Assembly: GCA_014379355.1 (NCBI GenBank)
Contig: JACMLX010000075.1
Location: 1-50,186, forward strand
Length of the DNA: 50,186 nucleotides
Direction of reading: 5' to 3'
Source: Gemmatimonadaceae bacterium
GTDB taxonomy: Bacteria > Gemmatimonadota > Gemmatimonadetes > Gemmatimonadales > Gemmatimonadaceae
A program made the position numbers and the translations under genes. How positions within the stretch are numbered: the stretch's first letter is position 1; each line of letters starts with the position of its first letter. This document shows positions 48,057-50,186 of the stretch, in pieces. Under the pieces are notes generated by a model. That model was not told the DNA's origin and made no database searches. It saw only the letters and a list, made by a program, of their open reading frames with translations.

Positions 48057-49591
48057 GCTTTGTCCAGCGGCAGCGTGAGGATGAACGCGCTGCCGTGTCC
48101 GACGCCAGCACTGCGCGCGACGATCGAGCCGCCGTGCGCATTGACCAGGTCACGGACGATCGACAGGCCGATACCAAGGCCCGCCTTGCTGAAACCGGCG
48201 GCACGCGCCTCCTGTTCGAAGAGGCCGAAAATGCGTGCTTGTGCTTCCTCGGCAATGCCGATGCCGTTGTCACTGACCGTGATTTTCACGTACGTATCAT
48301 CCGACTCGAGACGGAGCCCGATCGCGCCGTTGTCAGGCGTGTATTTCGCCGCGTTGTCGATCAGGTTGGTGATGATCTGCGTCAACCGGATCGGGTCACC
48401 GACGATCATGGCGGTGGGCACGCCGAGGTTTAGCGTCAGCGTGTGGTGTCGCGCCTCGATCGTGGGCTGGCATGCGAGTGCCGAGCTGGTGACGACGTCG
48501 ACAAGATTCACGAGCGCCGTCATCAGGCGCAGCTTCCCAGTGCTGATCCGCGACACATCGAGCAGATCGTCGAGCAGCCGGGTCATGTGCGTGACCTGGC
48601 GTTCGATCACCAGCTGCAGCCGCGTGAGCGCAGGATTACCCGGGAAGATCATCGGGAGAATGGCGGCGACATTGCGCATCGGCCCCAGCGGATTGCGCAG
48701 TTCGTGCGCGAGCACGCCCATGAAATCCGTCTGCCGGCGCTGCTCGCCTTCGACTTCCTCGATCCGGGATTGCGCAGTCAGCGCGGTCAAGAGCAATTGC
48801 TCGTTCGCTGCCTGCAGCGGAGGGAGGTGTGACAAATCGCTGTCGTCAGGAAGATCGATCTCGGAGAGAGCGTGCCAGTCAGGCTCGGGCGTGAGCCGGG
48901 CAGGTGATTCCTCATCGCGGGAGATGTCGCTGTGGAATACGACGCCGCCGAACCCACGCCGTTTCGCATGATACATCGCCACGTCGGCGAGTCCGATCAG
49001 CGTGAGCAGCTCACGGCCATCATCAGGGAAGGCACTGATGCCCACACTGGCTGACAGATGGATCGTGAAGCCGTCGATCACCAGCGGCGTGCGTAGCGCC
49101 TTCGTGATCTTTGCAGTGATCGGCGGCAGCGCGTCCAGATCGTCGAGATCGGTGAGCAGGATCAGGAACTCGTCGCCTCCGTGTCGACTGACGGTATCGG
49201 CGCCGCGCGTGTTGCGCAGCAGCGATGATGCGACACGACGCAGGACTTCATCGCCGACCGCGTGTCCGAACGTCTCATTGATCTGCGAGAAGTGGTCGAT
49301 GTCCAGGAACACGACGCCGAGGCGCGTGTTGTGGCGTGACGCCATTGCCGCGGCCTGCGCGAAGCGGTCGAACATGAGGGCGCGATTGGCCAGATGCGTG
49401 AGGTCATCCAGGCCTGAGACACGACTGACCTCGAGCAGCAGCCGTTCAGTCTGATCTGCCGCCGTTTGCGCACGCAATGCGGCCATGATCAGGCTTTCAT
49501 TCACGTCGCGAAGTTGCGACAGGCGATCGTCCACCGAGGTGGTCGTATCGTAGGCGTCAGTGTGATTAATCGTCACGTTTTGCCGGGTCAT
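48053..49591 (-). CDS. GGDEF domain-histidine kinase fusion (intact)
   Basis: 512 residues with GGDEF first and kinase last. Helical region 1-70 (SLIMAALRAQTAADQTERLLLEVSR), GGDEF domain with DLTHLANRALM, LDIDHFSQIN and GGDEF at 138-142, then phosphoacceptor His296 in LAHELRNPLGPMRN and a complete ATPase domain (NLIDNAAKYT, SDNGIGI, AGLGIGLSIVRDL). Same architecture as the gene at 21208, whose ATPase is decayed. May synthesise cyclic-di-GMP under kinase control. Seventeen bases after the KaiC-like gene on the same strand; ribosome-binding site AGGTGG close to the ATG. Confidence 0.9.
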   Translation of the reverse strand: MTRQNVTINHTDAYDTTTSVDDRLSQLRDVNESLIMAALRAQTAADQTERLLLEVSRVSGLDDLTHLANRALMFDRFAQAAAMASRHNTRLGVVFLDIDHFSQINETFGHAVGDEVLRRVASSLLRNTRGADTVSRHGGDEFLILLTDLDDLDALPPITAKITKALRTPLVIDGFTIHLSASVGISAFPDDGRELLTLIGLADVAMYHAKRRGFGGVVFHSDISRDEESPARLTPEPDWHALSEIDLPDDSDLSHLPPLQAANEQLLLTALTAQSRIEEVEGEQRRQTDFMGVLAHELRNPLGPMRNVAAILPMIFPGNPALTRLQLVIERQVTHMTRLLDDLLDVSRISTGKLRLMTALVNLVDVVTSSALACQPTIEARHHTLTLNLGVPTAMIVGDPIRLTQIITNLIDNAAKYTPDNGAIGLRLESDDTYVKITVSDNGIGIAEEAQARIFGLFEQEARAAGFSKAGLGIGLSIVRDLVNAHGGSIVARSAGVGHGSAFILTLPLDKA

Positions 49592-49608
49592 GGTGCCACC
49601 TGCTGCTG

Positions 49609-50186
49609 TCAGGAGGCTGAACGAGACGAACTGTCGATGCTGCGCACGCTTCGTGGCCTTCCACCCAGCAGGCCCTCGTATTCGACCAGCCGCGCGCCGA
49701 TCTGAATACGCCCCTCATTGATGGTGTATTCGCACAGCTCGTCGGAGTGCCTGCTGCCACGAAGCTTGACGACGGCGAGCATGCGGCGCAGCCTGCTGTC
49801 GACTTCGATGTATCGCTGGACGATGATGGCGTCCGTGAGGAACGCGGTGCCATGCGGACTGAACCGAAGGTCGGTATAGCGATCCTCGAGCTCGGATGTG
49901 AGCAGCACCGTCACGCCTTCCATCCCCAACGCAAACACGAGGCGGGACAGCGACTCCCGGAAGTCGGCGCGAAAGGTCGGTGCGAGCGCAAGCTCGAATC
50001 CGGACAACGAATCGATCACGACGCGTGTCGCCGAGAGTCGGCGGATTTCAGCGAGGAGGAGCTGCAACACTTCATCGATGGAGAGGTCCAGCGCAAATGA
50101 GTCGACGACGCCGACTCGGCCGCTCTCGATCAGCGACGAGATCACAGGATTGCGCACGCGATTCGGGCGCTGTTCGAACCAGGCGA
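49609..50186 (-). CDS. KaiC-like RecA-fold ATPase, C-terminal part (5' end beyond window)
   Basis: At least 190 residues open past the window edge (frame continues ...AWFEQRPNRVRNPV). The KaiC family pattern IDEVLQLLLAEIRRLSATRVVIDSLSGFELALAPTFRADFRESLSRLVFALGMEGVTVLLTSE is clear, with Walker B VVIDSLSG. The C-terminus after 150 is Ser/Arg-rich. It precedes the GGDEF-kinase by 17 bases, suggesting a coupled signalling unit. The N-terminal Walker A is outside the window. Confidence 0.88.
   Translation of the reverse strand, partial: AWFEQRPNRVRNPVISSLIESGRVGVVDSFALDLSIDEVLQLLLAEIRRLSATRVVIDSLSGFELALAPTFRADFRESLSRLVFALGMEGVTVLLTSELEDRYTDLRFSPHGTAFLTDAIIVQRYIEVDSRLRRMLAVVKLRGSRHSDELCEYTINEGRIQIGARLVEYEGLLGGRPRSVRSIDSSSRSAS

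Overview
High-GC bacterial chromosome segment of about 50 kb. Gene content and style (GTG starts, basic-tailed TopA, LIG-POL type LigD, PEP-CTERM protein, many orphan hybrid histidine kinases) suggest a Gemmatimonadota-like organism. This is inference; no rRNA or marker tree is available here. I found no tRNA, rRNA, CRISPR array, insertion sequence or prophage.

Layout. (1) 1-8650 is a tightly packed housekeeping strip on the + strand: end of aroC, aroK, a short Smg/DUF494-like gene, topA, trmFO, xerC, hslV, hslU. The topA-trmFO-xerC-hslV-hslU order is the one known from Bacillus (topA-gid-codV-clpQ-clpY). (2) 8678-13299 holds a large PAS-rich membrane histidine kinase (- strand), argF and a Bcp/PrxQ peroxiredoxin. 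(3) 13420-22842 is a signalling and stress block: a PNPOx-fold general stress protein, two single-domain response regulators, a divergent pair of histidine kinases (one with a decayed ATPase domain), an ECF sigma factor, a DUF883/holin-like/small membrane protein trio, and a GGDEF-histidine kinase fusion with a decayed ATPase domain. (4) 22836-27528 (- strand) is a repair operon, Ku-LigD-topoisomerase IB, behind a second PNPOx-fold protein. (5) 27854-34264 holds a response regulator, a 59-residue small protein, a DUF892 ferritin-like protein, a short-chain dehydrogenase, a large KatE catalase and two unknown small proteins. (6) 34415-43743 holds a PAS histidine kinase, a DUF3833-like lipoprotein, an esterase lipoprotein, a UvrA paralogue, a nucleoside deaminase, a stand-alone LigD-type 3'-phosphoesterase domain that has lost most catalytic residues, and a DUF2269 membrane protein. 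(7) 43634-50186 holds a DUF4142 lipoprotein, an operon of a PEP-CTERM protein and two exported ferritin-like proteins, an SRPBCC protein, and a KaiC-like/GGDEF-histidine kinase pair running off the window.

Taken together, from 13 kb onward the window looks like a general-stress and DNA-damage neighbourhood: peroxide detoxification (Bcp, KatE), ferritin-like proteins, NHEJ, UvrA paralogue, general stress proteins, and dense signalling with an ECF sigma factor.

The most striking thing is not a protein. Thirteen or so short nested hairpins, most followed by a T-tract, sit in the 5' leaders of the stress and signalling genes on both strands and are absent from the leaders of the housekeeping genes of the first 13 kb. 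They share a plan (outer stem, roughly 3x3 internal loop, inner stem, small loop, T-tract). Outer-stem sequences fall into related groups, and 19 bases are identical between the leaders of the ECF sigma gene and of the Ku operon. Several lie between divergent genes, where they cannot be terminators of an upstream gene. This is a candidate undescribed leader-RNA or attenuator family.
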